From JAVJST01 sp040219295 (GTDB lineage Bacteria > Pseudomonadota > Alphaproteobacteria > Rhodospirillales > Casp-alpha2), in assembly GCA_040219295.1 (NCBI GenBank), contig JAVJST010000011.1:682001-746000 (forward strand): a stretch of DNA of 64,000 bases, read 5' to 3'. Made by a program: the position numbers and the translations under genes. The notes under the pieces were generated by a model. It saw only the letters and a program-made list of their open reading frames with translations, was not told the origin of the DNA and did not search any database. Shown here piece by piece: positions 35,544-44,523 of this stretch; the first letter of the stretch is position 1, and each line of letters opens with the position of its first letter.

Positions 35544-36272
35544 TCAGAGGCGGTACCCGGCGGCGCGGCTGTCGGTGTGGAACATCCGAACGGTCTCACG
35601 CGAGTACTCGTCGAGGTCCTTGCCGATGAGGCCAAGCTTGTCGATAAGCGCCGGCGTCGCGGTGATGATGTGACAGCCGCAGCGGTCGGCATGAAACACG
35701 TTCAGCAGCTCGCGCGGGCTGGCCCAAAGGATCTCGACGTCGGGCAGATGCCCGACCGACGCGACGGCGGCCCGCATCAGCGGTTCCGGGTCGCGTCCGG
35801 TATCGGCGATGCGCCCGGCGAAGATCGAGATGATCGCCGGCGCGCCGGGCGATATTGCGGCGGCCACCCGGCTGACCTGCTGGATCGTCATGACGGCAGT
35901 CACGTTCACGGCATGACCCTCGGCCGAGAGCCTGGCGATCAGCGGCAGGGTCGACAGGCCCTGGGTGGTGGTGACGGGAATCTTGACGAAGACGTTGCCG
36001 CCCCAGCCGAGGATGGTCCGCGCCTCGCGTTCCATGCCGGCGAGGTCGTCGGCGAGGACCTCGAACGAAACCGGCTTGTCGGGGAGCGCCGCGAGCACGG
36101 CCCTCGCGAAGGTTTCGTAGTCCTCGACGCCGGCGGCGCGCATCAGGGTCGGGTTGGTGGTGACGCCGGCGATGTCGGGATCGCGGCTCACGCGGATGAT
36201 GTCGTCGAGATCGGCGCTGTCGGCGAACAGCCTGACGGTCGTCGTCCGCAGGCGGGATACGAAATCGAGCAT
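35544..36272 (-). CDS. Transaldolase-family aldolase (short type)
   Basis: A 242-residue TIM-barrel protein of the transaldolase/fructose-6-phosphate aldolase family. The Schiff-base lysine is K97 in NVFVKIPVTTTQG. Other signatures are LFADSADLDDI, IAGVTTNPTLMRAAG, AVNVTAVMTIQQV and ISIFAGRIADTGRDP. Length and motifs match the short FSA/TalC-like branch. In this setting it sits upstream of gph and downstream of HAD and SIS sugar-phosphate genes on the same strand. Making or cleaving a ketose phosphate such as sedoheptulose 7-phosphate for glycan precursors is an inference. Confidence 0.82.
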   Translation of the reverse strand: MLDFVSRLRTTTVRLFADSADLDDIIRVSRDPDIAGVTTNPTLMRAAGVEDYETFARAVLAALPDKPVSFEVLADDLAGMEREARTILGWGGNVFVKIPVTTTQGLSTLPLIARLSAEGHAVNVTAVMTIQQVSRVAAAISPGAPAIISIFAGRIADTGRDPEPLMRAAVASVGHLPDVEILWASPRELLNVFHADRCGCHIITATPALIDKLGLIGKDLDEYSRETVRMFHTDSRAAGYRL

Positions 36273-36320
36273 CGCAACGTTCCCCCACGATCAGGACCTG
36301 CCTTGTGCCGGTCGGGTGTG

Positions 36321-36848
36321 TCACTCCGCGCCGCAGATCCGCTCCGCGGCGTCCCCGAGACCCTGACAGACCAGGTCCGCCCTTGCGCCCCGCTCGGCGT
36401 AGCCGCGATCGATCCAGATCGTGCGGCAGCCGGCGGCCCTGCCCGCGTCGATATCACGCCATCGGTCTCCAACCATGAAGCTCGCGGCGAGATCGATACC
36501 GTGGTCCCGGGCAGCATCGAGGATAAGCCCGGGCTTCGGCTTCCGGCAGTGACAGCCGTCACCGTCGTCGTGCGGGCAGACGCGCATGTCGTCGAGGCCG
36601 AGCTCGACGGCCAGCCGGATACTGATGGCGTGGACGGTGTCGGCGGACTGGATGCCGCGGGCGATGTTGGGCTGGTTGGTGACGCAGATCAGCAGGAATC
36701 CCGCCGCCTTCAGCCGGCGGCAGGCGTCCGGTACGTCGGCGTAGAGTTCGACCGCGTCCGCCGTCATCGGCGATGTCGGCATGCCGTCGATCACGATGGA
36801 CTTGTTGAGAACGCCGTCCCGGTCAAGGAATATGGCGGCGGCCGGCAT
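36321..36848 (-). CDS. GmhB-like D,D-heptose 1,7-bisphosphate phosphatase / histidinol-phosphatase family
   Basis: A 175-residue HAD phosphatase. Nucleophile and acid D9/D11 lie in IFLDRDGVLNK. The zinc-binding motif CPHDDGDGCHCRKPKPGLI (Cys91, His93, Cys99, Cys101) is that of GmhB. Motif IV is SFMVGDRWRDIDAGRAAGC. GmhB removes the 7-phosphate of heptose bisphosphate in LPS heptose synthesis. The start ATG shares a base with the stop of the upstream SIS gene (TGATG). Without a heptose kinase in the window the exact substrate is uncertain. Confidence 0.83.
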   Translation of the reverse strand: MPAAAIFLDRDGVLNKSIVIDGMPTSPMTADAVELYADVPDACRRLKAAGFLLICVTNQPNIARGIQSADTVHAISIRLAVELGLDDMRVCPHDDGDGCHCRKPKPGLILDAARDHGIDLAASFMVGDRWRDIDAGRAAGCRTIWIDRGYAERGARADLVCQGLGDAAERICGAE

Positions 36849-37447
36849 CAGCGCACCGATTCCCACTTCGTTTGCGAGACCTTGAGCGCCGGGTGCGTAA
36901 CCAGCGCGTGCCACAACACGGCGCACAGACCCTCGGCGTGCGGCGTGCGGCGATCGGGATGAAGCGGCGGGATGACGATGCAGGCATCGGCGTTCTTCGC
37001 CGTGTAGCCGTCCGCCGAGCCGACAATTCCGAAGGTGCCGGCGCCGACCGATTTCGCGTGGCGCAGGGCCTCGATGATGATCGTCGAAACGTTCCTCTCG
37101 GCGTCGCCGCCGCCAACGGAAAACACCAGCACACCGTCGGCCCCGGCCAGGCCCGAGCCCTTCAGCCACTCGGCGAAGGCCGAGTCCCAGCCGTCGTCGT
37201 TGATGCGCGCGGTGAGCTCGGAAACGTTGTCGGTCGGGGTATAGGCCTCGAATCCGCAGATCTTGCGAAAGTCGTTCACCGCGTGGCTGGCGTGACCGGC
37301 TGAGCCGCCGACGCCGAGGATGAACAGGCGGCCGCCGCGTTCGCGCACGGCGCCGAGCCCGGCGACCACGGCCTCGAACGCATCGGCGTCGAGCGCGTCG
37401 AGAATCTCGTTGGTCTGTCGGATGTAATCCTGAAGGAACTCGGACAC
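36848..37447 (-). CDS. SIS-domain sugar-phosphate isomerase, GmhA-like
   Basis: A 199-residue phosphosugar isomerase. The sugar-phosphate loop is LFILGVGGSAGHASHAVNDF (41-60), followed by NVSELTARINDDGWDSAFAEWL and VLVFSVGGGDAERNVS, and a C-terminal TPHAEGLCAVLWHALV helix. It resembles GmhA (sedoheptulose 7-phosphate to heptose 7-phosphate) and related SIS_2 proteins of glycan clusters. The start is GTG 37447, where homology begins; the preceding open frame is in the membrane-protein gene gap. It overlaps the HAD gene and lies 16 bases after the flippase-like gene. Confidence 0.8.
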   Translation of the reverse strand: MSEFLQDYIRQTNEILDALDADAFEAVVAGLGAVRERGGRLFILGVGGSAGHASHAVNDFRKICGFEAYTPTDNVSELTARINDDGWDSAFAEWLKGSGLAGADGVLVFSVGGGDAERNVSTIIIEALRHAKSVGAGTFGIVGSADGYTAKNADACIVIPPLHPDRRTPHAEGLCAVLWHALVTHPALKVSQTKWESVR

Positions 37448-37463
37448 GATTCCGCTCCCGGCT

Positions 37464-38489
37464 TCAGATCCGGTCGGGGCCGAATATGCGCCCGAGGATC
37501 GAGGTGCCGTCGCGCTCGGCAAACGTCAGGACGACCAGCGAGCGGATGGCGAAGATGCCGGCGACGACGCCGAGGATCAGGAAGCGCACGCCGAGCGCTG
37601 CCAGCCCGGCGGCCGCCAGCGGCAGCCCGAGGCCCACCAGCATGGCGGCCATCATGCCCTCGCCCGCACCGATTCCGCCGGCCGCCTGGATCGGCAGCGC
37701 GGCGCCGATTTCGGCCAGCTTGCCGGCGAGGATCGCTTCCGCCCAGCCGATGTCGATGCCGACGGCTTCGATGGCGAACAGGTAGGTGAAACCGCTGGCG
37801 AGCCACGGCACAAGGCTGATGAGGCCGAGCTCGATCCGCTGGCGGGTGGTCAGCTGGCTCGTCCAGTGGCGTGCCTGGTTGATGGTACGGGAGACCTTGC
37901 GGCCAAGCGCGAAGCGGTGAAGCGTCGACTGGAACAGGGCCAGGGCAATGCCGAGCAGAAGATCGATCCGCGCCGCGGCGACGATCAGCGCCAGCACCAG
38001 CGGAATGACGACGCGATAGAACCGTTCCAGCTCGGCGCCGGCGTATGCCAACGGCGCCAGGGCGGCGAGAATGACGCTGATCGCCATGACATCGAAGATC
38101 CGGATGACCAGCAGGTTGCCGAGGCCGGCGCCGACCGAGACTTGTGCGCGCCGGGCGATCAGGAACGGGTAGTAGCCGTCGGCCATGCGGGCGGGCAGGA
38201 ACGAGACCAGGAAATTGTGCAGCACCATGGCGTCGGTCATCTGGCGCAGAGACGGGAACCTGCGGACGTCGCCGTGCAGCGACAGCGAATGGCTGAGCCG
38301 CACCGAGTTCAGTCCCAGTGTGGCAGCGTGGGCGGCCATCGCCGCGAGGAACAGCTGCGGCGCGAATCCCTTGAAGGCGTCGGCGGACACCAGCGCGTCA
38401 TGCAGGAAGACGAAGCCGCTGACAAAGACCAGAAAGGTGATCACCGAAATGACCACCGTCCGCAGACTTATCTGAAACGGAAAGTTCAA
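37464..38489 (-). CDS. Flippase-like integral membrane protein (LPG_synthase_TM/YbhN family)
   Basis: A 341-residue protein with about 8 predicted transmembrane helices, of the lysylphosphatidylglycerol-synthase transmembrane family. Family features are NFLVSFLPARMADGYYPFLI, RIFDVMAISVIL and the C-terminal GAALPIQAAGGIGAGEGMMAA. Members are found in many glycan and lipid clusters and are often named flippase-like, though transport has rarely been shown. It heads the minus-strand group with the SIS, GmhB-like and transaldolase genes, so it may handle a lipid-linked product of that group. Confidence 0.8.
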   Translation of the reverse strand: MNFPFQISLRTVVISVITFLVFVSGFVFLHDALVSADAFKGFAPQLFLAAMAAHAATLGLNSVRLSHSLSLHGDVRRFPSLRQMTDAMVLHNFLVSFLPARMADGYYPFLIARRAQVSVGAGLGNLLVIRIFDVMAISVILAALAPLAYAGAELERFYRVVIPLVLALIVAAARIDLLLGIALALFQSTLHRFALGRKVSRTINQARHWTSQLTTRQRIELGLISLVPWLASGFTYLFAIEAVGIDIGWAEAILAGKLAEIGAALPIQAAGGIGAGEGMMAAMLVGLGLPLAAAGLAALGVRFLILGVVAGIFAIRSLVVLTFAERDGTSILGRIFGPDRI

Positions 38490-38603
38490 GTGGACTGCCC
38501 TCGCCCCCCGTTAGCCGGACACAACCCCAGCGGTATCACTGTAGCCTATGTAGCCCGGGAGGAATGAGCAAACTGTAAACTGGGTCACATGGACCGGGCG
38601 GGC

Positions 38604-40178
38604 CTAATGGCGGAAGTGCCGCATGCCGGTCAGCACCATGGCGAGACCGGCCTCGTCAGCGGCCTTGACGATGTCGTCGTCGCGCACCGATCCGCCGGGC
38701 TGGATGACGGCCGTGGCCCCCGCTTCGGCCGCCGCGAGCAGCCCGTCGGCGAACGGGAAGAACGCGTCCGACGCGACCACGGAGCCCCTGGCGGGACTTT
38801 CGGCGAGGCCCTGCTCCCTGCCCATCTCGCCAGCCTTCGAGGCGGCGATCCGAGATGAATCGACGCGGCTCATCTGGCCGGCACCGATGCCGACCGTGGC
38901 GCCGTCCCTGACGTAGACGATCGCGTTCGACTTGACGTGCTTGCACACCGTGAAGGCGAACATCATGTCGGCCATCTCCTGTTCGGTGGGCTGGCGCCTG
39001 GAAACAACCTTGAGGTCGTCCGAGACCAGCGCCGCGTCTCGGCTCTGCAGCAGGATGCCGCCCGACAGCGTCTTCGCGGTCATGCCGGCGGCGCGCGGGT
39101 CCGGCATGTCGCCGGTCAGCAGCAGCCGCAGGTTCTTCTTCTCGGCGAGGACCGCGCGGGCTTCGTCGTCGGCATCCGGCGCGATGATGACCTCGGTGAA
39201 GATCTCGGTGATCTTCCTGGCCGCCGCGCCATCGAGCCTGCCGTTCAGCGCGACGATGCCGCCGAAGGCGCTGGTCGTGTCGCAGGCATAGGCCCGTTCG
39301 TACGCCGACAGCAGGTCGTCGCCGGTGGCGACGCCGCACGGGTTGGCGTGCTTGATGATGGCGCAGGCCGGGGCCTCGGTGAACTCGGCGACCAGTTCGA
39401 ACGCCGCGTCGGTGTCGTTGAGGTTGTTGTAGCTCAGCTCCTTGCCCTGGATCTGTTCCGCCGTGGCGACCCCCGGAAGGGCGTCGCCGCTGATGTAGAA
39501 CGCCGCCTGCTGGTGCGGGTTCTCGCCATAACGAAGGTGTTGGGACAGCGTGCCGCCGAGCGCGATGGTGCGCGGGAAAGGCTCGCCGATCTGTTCGCCG
39601 AACCACGCCGAGATCGCCGCGTCGTAGGCGCCGGTGCGGGCGTAGGCGGTGGCGGCGAGACGGCGGCGCAGCTCCGGCGTCGTGGCGCCGTCGTTCTTCG
39701 CCATCTCGGTCATCACCGTGGTGTAGTCCTCGGGATCGACGACCACGGTGACGTCGCCGTGGTTTTTCGCCGCAGCGCGGATCAGCGCCGGCCCGCCGAT
39801 GTCGATGTTCTCGATGCAGTCGTCGAACGGCGCGCCGCCGGCGACGGTCGCCTCGAACGGATAGAGGTTCACCACCAGCAGGTCGATCGGCTTGATGCCG
39901 TGCGCTTCCATCTGGGCCATGTGCTCGTCGTTGGAGCGCACGCCCAGCAGGCCGCCGTGGATCATCGGCTGCAGCGTCTTGACCCGGCCATCCATGATCT
40001 CCGGGAAGCCGGTGAAGTCGGCGACCTCGGTGACTGGCACACCGGAGTCGCGCAGCTTCTGCGCCGAACCGCCGGTCGACAGGATCTCGACGCCGTTGCC
40101 GGCGAGGAAGCGGCCGAAATCGACGAGACCGGTCTTGTCGGAAACGGAAATGAGGGCGCGGGCGATACGGCTGGTCAC
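38604..40178 (-). CDS. purH: Bifunctional AICAR transformylase/IMP cyclohydrolase PurH
   Basis: Carries out the last two steps of IMP synthesis. The 524-residue length is standard. The N-terminal IMP cyclohydrolase domain includes [20 protein letters not shown] and [17 protein letters not shown]. The C-terminal transformylase domain includes [23 protein letters not shown] in adjoining pieces, the catalytic KH pair in [12 protein letters not shown], and the terminal [24 protein letters not shown]. The start is GTG 40178, preceded by AGGAG. It sits between the sugar-phosphate module and the polysaccharide locus, 53 bases downstream of the GT2 stop. Confidence 0.97.
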   Translation of the reverse strand: MTSRIARALISVSDKTGLVDFGRFLAGNGVEILSTGGSAQKLRDSGVPVTEVADFTGFPEIMDGRVKTLQPMIHGGLLGVRSNDEHMAQMEAHGIKPIDLLVVNLYPFEATVAGGAPFDDCIENIDIGGPALIRAAAKNHGDVTVVVDPEDYTTVMTEMAKNDGATTPELRRRLAATAYARTGAYDAAISAWFGEQIGEPFPRTIALGGTLSQHLRYGENPHQQAAFYISGDALPGVATAEQIQGKELSYNNLNDTDAAFELVAEFTEAPACAIIKHANPCGVATGDDLLSAYERAYACDTTSAFGGIVALNGRLDGAAARKITEIFTEVIIAPDADDEARAVLAEKKNLRLLLTGDMPDPRAAGMTAKTLSGGILLQSRDAALVSDDLKVVSRRQPTEQEMADMMFAFTVCKHVKSNAIVYVRDGATVGIGAGQMSRVDSSRIAASKAGEMGREQGLAESPARGSVVASDAFFPFADGLLAAAEAGATAVIQPGGSVRDDDIVKAADEAGLAMVLTGMRHFRH

Positions 40179-40230
40179 GACGGAACTCCTGCGAATGGGA
40201 TCGGCGGTGTCTAGGGGTGAAGGTGTTTTA

Positions 40231-41148
40231 TCACGGTGCCTGACGAGGTCCAGCCGGAACGGTCGCGGTCGACGGCTTTCCCCTGAGTGCCGCGGTCATG
40301 CCGCTGAATCGGGCGAGGTCGCGGCGTGCCTTGCCGCTCTGAACCGTCAGGGCATAGAACGCGGCCTTGACCAGCAGGCGCGGCGCGGTGCGGAGGTACT
40401 CGCCCCAGGCCGCGCCGCCGTGCTTGCGGGCGAAGTAAAGCCGCGACCAGCCCATGTGCCAGTACTTGAACCAGGAGTAGGTTCCCGTCGCCGGAACCGA
40501 ACCGCCGCCGATGTGGGTGATGACGGCGGCGGGATCGAGCACCAGGCTGTACCCGGTCCGGCGCATGCGGCGGCAGACGTCGTCGTCTTCGTAATAGAGG
40601 AAGATCGCCGGGTCGAAGCCGCCGATCGCGCGCAGCGCATCCATGCGGACGAGCCAGCCGGCGCCCGACAGGAAGTCGGCGCACAGCGGACCGGCCGGCG
40701 CGGGCTCCCCGTCGCGGCGGCCGAGCGCCGCGCGGCGTTCCAGCTCGACATCGTGCGATAGCTCGACGGAGCCGTCCGGGTTGCGGATTTCGGGACCGAC
40801 GAGACCGGCGCCGGGAAACCGTTCGGCCGTTCCGGCGAGGCGTTCGATGGCGCCGTCGGCCAGCGTCGTGTCGGGCCCCATGAGGAAGGCGTAGGGCGTG
40901 TCGACCACGGCCAGCGCGCGGTTCATGCCGCGGCCGTAGCCGTCGTTCACGTCGCGCCGGATCAGCGTCGCCGACGGCCGGTCGCGCGCGACGATGTCGG
41001 GCGTGCCGTCGTCCGAAAGGTTGTCGCAGATGATGACGGGAATGTCGGGTGGAATCGAGGCCAGCATGTCGCCGATCACGGCGGCGCTGTTGTGGGTCAC
41101 GCAGGCGACCGTGACCCGGCGGTCGGGCGGGGCGGCGGCTTCAGACAA
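40231..41148 (-). CDS. Family 2 glycosyltransferase, rhamnosyltransferase-like
   Basis: A 305-residue cytosolic or peripheral GT-A enzyme. The nucleotide-binding start [20 protein letters not shown], a DxD-like acidic patch (MGPDTTL), a [20 protein letters not shown] loop and [18 protein letters not shown] acid residues are family features. Similarity to WbbL-type rhamnosyltransferases, together with its position at the end of the dTDP-sugar operon, suggests that it transfers the deoxysugar made by the preceding genes. The start overlaps the rfbA stop by 8 bases. Confidence 0.83.
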   Translation of the reverse strand: MSEAAAPPDRRVTVACVTHNSAAVIGDMLASIPPDIPVIICDNLSDDGTPDIVARDRPSATLIRRDVNDGYGRGMNRALAVVDTPYAFLMGPDTTLADGAIERLAGTAERFPGAGLVGPEIRNPDGSVELSHDVELERRAALGRRDGEPAPAGPLCADFLSGAGWLVRMDALRAIGGFDPAIFLYYEDDDVCRRMRRTGYSLVLDPAAVITHIGGGSVPATGTYSWFKYWHMGWSRLYFARKHGGAAWGEYLRTAPRLLVKAAFYALTVQSGKARRDLARFSGMTAALRGKPSTATVPAGPRQAP

Positions 41149-42016
41149 TGCCCTGATCGACGAGTCGCTTGAGATAGCGCCCGTACTCGTTGCCGGCCAT
41201 CCTGTCGGCGAGTGCGATGAAATCGGCGCGGCCGATGAACCCCTTGCGCAGCGCGATCTCTTCGAGGCACGCGATCTTGAAGCCCTGGCGCTGTTCGATG
41301 GTCTGAACGAACTGGGACGCCTGCAACAGCGTCTCGGGGCTGCCGGTATCGAGCCACGCGTAGCCGCGGCCCATGAACTCGACGTGCAGGTCGCCGCGCT
41401 GCAGGTAGGCGCGGTTGACGTCGGTAATCTCGAGCTCGCCGCGCGCCGACGGCTTGATTTCGGCGGCGATGTCGAGGACGTCGTTGTCGTAGAAGTAGAG
41501 GCCGGTCACCGCCCAGTTCGACTTGGGGTCCTTCGGTTTCTCGCGGAGGTCGGTGACGCGGCCCTCGCCGTCGACCTCGGCGACGCCGAAGTTCTCCGGG
41601 TCGGCGACCCAGTAGGCGAAGACGGTGGCGCCTTCGGTGCGCGCGCGGGTATCGGCCAGCATGCCGGAGAGACCGTGGCCGAAGAAGATGTTGTCGCCGA
41701 GCACCAGCGCGACCGAGTCGCCGCCGACGAAATCCCGACCGATGATGAACGCTTCGGCGAGCCCGTTGGGCGCCGGCTGTTCGGCGTACTCGATCGACAA
41801 CCCGAGCGCCGAACCGTCGCCGAACAGGGTCCGGTAGTGCGGCAGGAATGCCGGTGAACTGATGATCAGGATCTCGCGGATGTCGGCCAGCATCAGCACC
41901 GACATCGGGTAGTAGATCATCGGCTTATCGTAGATCGGCAGCAGCTGCTTGTTGATGACGTTGGTCATCGGGTAGAGCCGCGAGCCGGTACCGCCGGCCA
42001 GAATGATGCCCTTCAT
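41141..42016 (-). CDS. rfbA: Glucose-1-phosphate thymidylyltransferase (RmlA)
   Basis: Makes dTDP-glucose from glucose 1-phosphate and dTTP, the first step to dTDP-deoxysugars. The 291-residue protein has the pyrophosphorylase signature [18 protein letters not shown], the uridylyl/thymidylyl site [25 protein letters not shown] and the C-terminal [23 protein letters not shown] 42016 is the consensus start; it overlaps the rfbB stop as ATGA. It is part of operon A. Confidence 0.95.
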   Translation of the reverse strand: MKGIILAGGTGSRLYPMTNVINKQLLPIYDKPMIYYPMSVLMLADIREILIISSPAFLPHYRTLFGDGSALGLSIEYAEQPAPNGLAEAFIIGRDFVGGDSVALVLGDNIFFGHGLSGMLADTRARTEGATVFAYWVADPENFGVAEVDGEGRVTDLREKPKDPKSNWAVTGLYFYDNDVLDIAAEIKPSARGELEITDVNRAYLQRGDLHVEFMGRGYAWLDTGSPETLLQASQFVQTIEQRQGFKIACLEEIALRKGFIGRADFIALADRMAGNEYGRYLKRLVDQGIV

Positions 42017-43086
42017 GCCTGCTTTTCCTTTCCGCCGGCCAGTCCCAGCCGGCCGCCATCGTAGCGGTTCTCGACGAGCGGCCGCCACCATGCCTCGTTG
42101 GCGATGTACCAGGCGACAGTTTCGCGCAGGCCGGCATCGAAATCGTGGCTGGGCCGCCAGCCCAGTTCGCGCGTCGCGTCCGAGGAATCGATGGCGTAGC
42201 GCAGATCGTGGCCTGGCCGGTCGGCGACGAACTCGATCAGCCGGTCGTGCGGCGCGTTCGCGCTGTCGGGGAAGGTCTCGTCCAGGATCCGGCAGATCGA
42301 GCGGACCACATCGATGTTCGAGCGCTCGGCGTTACCGCCCAGCAGATAAGTCTCGCCGAGCCGTCCCTGCTTAAGAACCATGACCAGCCCGCGCGCGTGA
42401 TCCTCGACGTGGATCCAGTCGCGTACGTTCTCGCCCTTGCCGTAGACGGGTAGCGGCTCGCCGGCGAGCGCGCGCAGCGTCACCAGCGGGATCAGTTTCT
42501 CCGGGAACTGGTGGGGCCCGTAGTTGTTGGAGCAGTTGCTGATCACCACCGGCAGGCCAAACGTGTGGCCCCAGGCGCGAACCAGATGATCGCTTGCCGC
42601 CTTGCTGGCGGAATAGGGAGAGCGCGGATCGTAGCGGCTGTCGGCGTCGAACGCCGGGTCCCCGAAGCCGAGCGAGCCAAACACCTCGTCCGTCGACACG
42701 TGATGGAAACGGAACACCGCCCTGGCATCGTCGTCGAGCGCCGACCAGTAGCCGCGCGCCGTCTGCAACAGCTGGTAGGTGCCCATGATGTTGGTCTCGA
42801 GAAACGCCGCCGGCCCGTCGATGGAGCGGTCGACGTGGGATTCGGCGGCGAGATGCATGACCGCGTCCGGCCGGTGCTTCTCGAACACGCCGCCGACGGC
42901 GTCGCCGTCACGGATGTCGACTTGCTCAAATGCGTAGGACGGCGCATCGGCCACGTCGTCGAGATTGGCCGGATTGGCGGCATAGGTCAGGCAGTCGACG
43001 TTGACGACCGCGTCGCCGCCGGCGATCAGCCGGCGCACCACGGCCGAGCCGATGAATCCGCAACCTCCCGTGACGAGAACCTTCAT
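42013..43086 (-). CDS. rfbB: dTDP-glucose 4,6-dehydratase (RmlB)
   Basis: Converts dTDP-glucose to dTDP-4-keto-6-deoxyglucose. The 357-residue extended SDR has NAD motif [17 protein letters not shown] (4-20), the catalytic Thr-Asp-Glu in [10 protein letters not shown], and the Tyr/Lys pair in [17 protein letters not shown], plus [20 protein letters not shown] 43086 is the family start. Stop overlaps the rfbA start; 4 bases separate it from the epimerase gene upstream. Confidence 0.95.
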   Translation of the reverse strand: MKVLVTGGCGFIGSAVVRRLIAGGDAVVNVDCLTYAANPANLDDVADAPSYAFEQVDIRDGDAVGGVFEKHRPDAVMHLAAESHVDRSIDGPAAFLETNIMGTYQLLQTARGYWSALDDDARAVFRFHHVSTDEVFGSLGFGDPAFDADSRYDPRSPYSASKAASDHLVRAWGHTFGLPVVISNCSNNYGPHQFPEKLIPLVTLRALAGEPLPVYGKGENVRDWIHVEDHARGLVMVLKQGRLGETYLLGGNAERSNIDVVRSICRILDETFPDSANAPHDRLIEFVADRPGHDLRYAIDSSDATRELGWRPSHDFDAGLRETVAWYIANEAWWRPLVENRYDGGRLGLAGGKEKQA

Positions 43087-43090
43087 GGCG

Positions 43091-43642
43091 TCAGAAGTAC
43101 TCCGGCAGCTCGCTGAGTTTCGGTAGCGCCGCATCCCGGTCCGAGACAACGGCGTCGTTCTCGGACACCGGCCAACGAATGCCGAGCGCGGAATCCGACC
43201 ACAGGATGCCGTGCTCGTGCTGTGGCGCGTAGTCGGCGGACATCTTGTAGTCGATCTCCACGTGGTCGCTCAAGGTGCAGAAACCATGCGCGAAGCCGGC
43301 GGGAATGTAGAGCAGCCTCTGGACGTCCTCGTCGAGCTCGACGGCGGCGTGCTCGCCGAACGACGCGGAGGCATGACGCAAGTCGACGATGACATCGAGA
43401 ACCCGGCCCCGGTTGATGCGCACCAGCTTGGCCTGGGCGTGCGGCGGGGCCTGAAAGTGCAGACCGCGCACGACGCCCGTTCCGGTCGACACGGACCGCG
43501 CGCCGAGAACGAAGGTGTCGGCGATCCCGAGGACCGCGAGCTTCTGAGTGCTGTACGTCTCGGCGAACGAGCCGCGCCGGTCGCCGAATACGTCGAGCTC
43601 GACCAGGCAGGCACCGGCGAGGGACAGGTCGGTGCGTTTCAT
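43091..43642 (-). CDS. dTDP-4-keto-6-deoxyhexose 3,5- or 3-epimerase (RmlC family)
   Basis: A 183-residue cupin epimerase. The catalytic His is in [19 protein letters not shown], with [33 protein letters not shown] and Y132 in [18 protein letters not shown]. RmlC proteins epimerise C3 and C5; relatives such as NovW or EvaD act mainly at C3 or C5 in branched-sugar routes. Length and motifs do not decide between them. The start at ATG 43642 overlaps the ketoreductase stop by 4 bases. No RmlD is next to it; instead a different SDR follows, which fits a modified sugar. Confidence 0.87.
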   Translation of the reverse strand: MKRTDLSLAGACLVELDVFGDRRGSFAETYSTQKLAVLGIADTFVLGARSVSTGTGVVRGLHFQAPPHAQAKLVRINRGRVLDVIVDLRHASASFGEHAAVELDEDVQRLLYIPAGFAHGFCTLSDHVEIDYKMSADYAPQHEHGILWSDSALGIRWPVSENDAVVSDRDAALPKLSELPEYF

Positions 43643-44523
43643 CCACGGTCCCCCGCCGACAGCATGCGCCGAACGCCGTGCTTGAGTTTGACCCGCGCCT
43701 GCCAGCCCGGCAGCGCGGGCCCGTCCCAGAGGGTCGATGGATGGCGTTCGGGCAGGGTAAACGCGCCCCGGTCCCGTGCGATCGCCGTACCGGTTTCGGC
43801 CTCGAAAGCCGAAACCACGGTGTCGACCGTCATGACCTCGCCGCTCCGGATGGCGTAAGGACCGCCCGTCACGCCGGCGTCGAGGGCATGGACGATGGCT
43901 TCGGCAGCGTCGTCGACATGAACCAGATCGAGCGGCATGTCCCGCGCGGGCAGCGGAACGGCCGTGCCGCCGAGCGCGGCGTCGCGCACCACCGACATCA
44001 GCTTCCGGCGGGGATCGTCCTCGCCGTAGACCTCGAACAGGACCAGGCGCGTGGCTTCGATCCCGAGCGCGTCCTCGTAGTAGTCGAGAATCGCATCGAA
44101 GGCGTTCTTCGCCGCCGCATAGAGATTGACCGCGCGCGGCTCTTCGGAGTCGAGGAACTGAAAGTAGGAACCGAGGGTCACCAGCCGCCGTGTTCCGGCG
44201 CGGCGCATGGCCTCGAGAACCTGCGTGCCGAAGCCGACGACGGCATCGATCATCGGGCCGATGTCGGCGGCCTCGTGCTCGCGGCGATAGAGGCTTGCAA
44301 GATGGCAGACACTGTCCGGTTCGGTTTCGGACAGCATGTGGCAAAGGCTCTCCGTGGCACCGTCGAGAACGTGGAGAACGGGCGGGTTCGCAAGCGCGGT
44401 CAAACGCATCGTGTCCGATTCGGCCCGGACTGCGGCATGCACCGTCGTCCCGTTGGCGGTCAGCCGCTCGACGAGCTTTCCGCCGAGATAGCTGGTCGCT
44501 CCGGTCACGAGAACGCCGCTCAT
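43639..44523 (-). CDS. NAD(P)-dependent SDR, putative dTDP-4-ketoreductase
   Basis: A 294-residue extended SDR. The cofactor motif GVLVTGATSYLGGKLVERL (3-21) and the catalytic pair Y-x3-K in NLYAAAKNAFD are present, followed by VYGEDDPRRKLM and LVHVDDAAEAIVHAL. The protein is not a close match to RmlD by eye. Its place between the C-methyltransferase and RmlC-like genes suggests the 4-ketoreductase that completes a branched dTDP-sugar (NovS-like role), by inference; an epimerase is the alternative. ATGA overlaps on both sides. Confidence 0.75.
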   Translation of the reverse strand: MSGVLVTGATSYLGGKLVERLTANGTTVHAAVRAESDTMRLTALANPPVLHVLDGATESLCHMLSETEPDSVCHLASLYRREHEAADIGPMIDAVVGFGTQVLEAMRRAGTRRLVTLGSYFQFLDSEEPRAVNLYAAAKNAFDAILDYYEDALGIEATRLVLFEVYGEDDPRRKLMSVVRDAALGGTAVPLPARDMPLDLVHVDDAAEAIVHALDAGVTGGPYAIRSGEVMTVDTVVSAFEAETGTAIARDRGAFTLPERHPSTLWDGPALPGWQARVKLKHGVRRMLSAGDRG

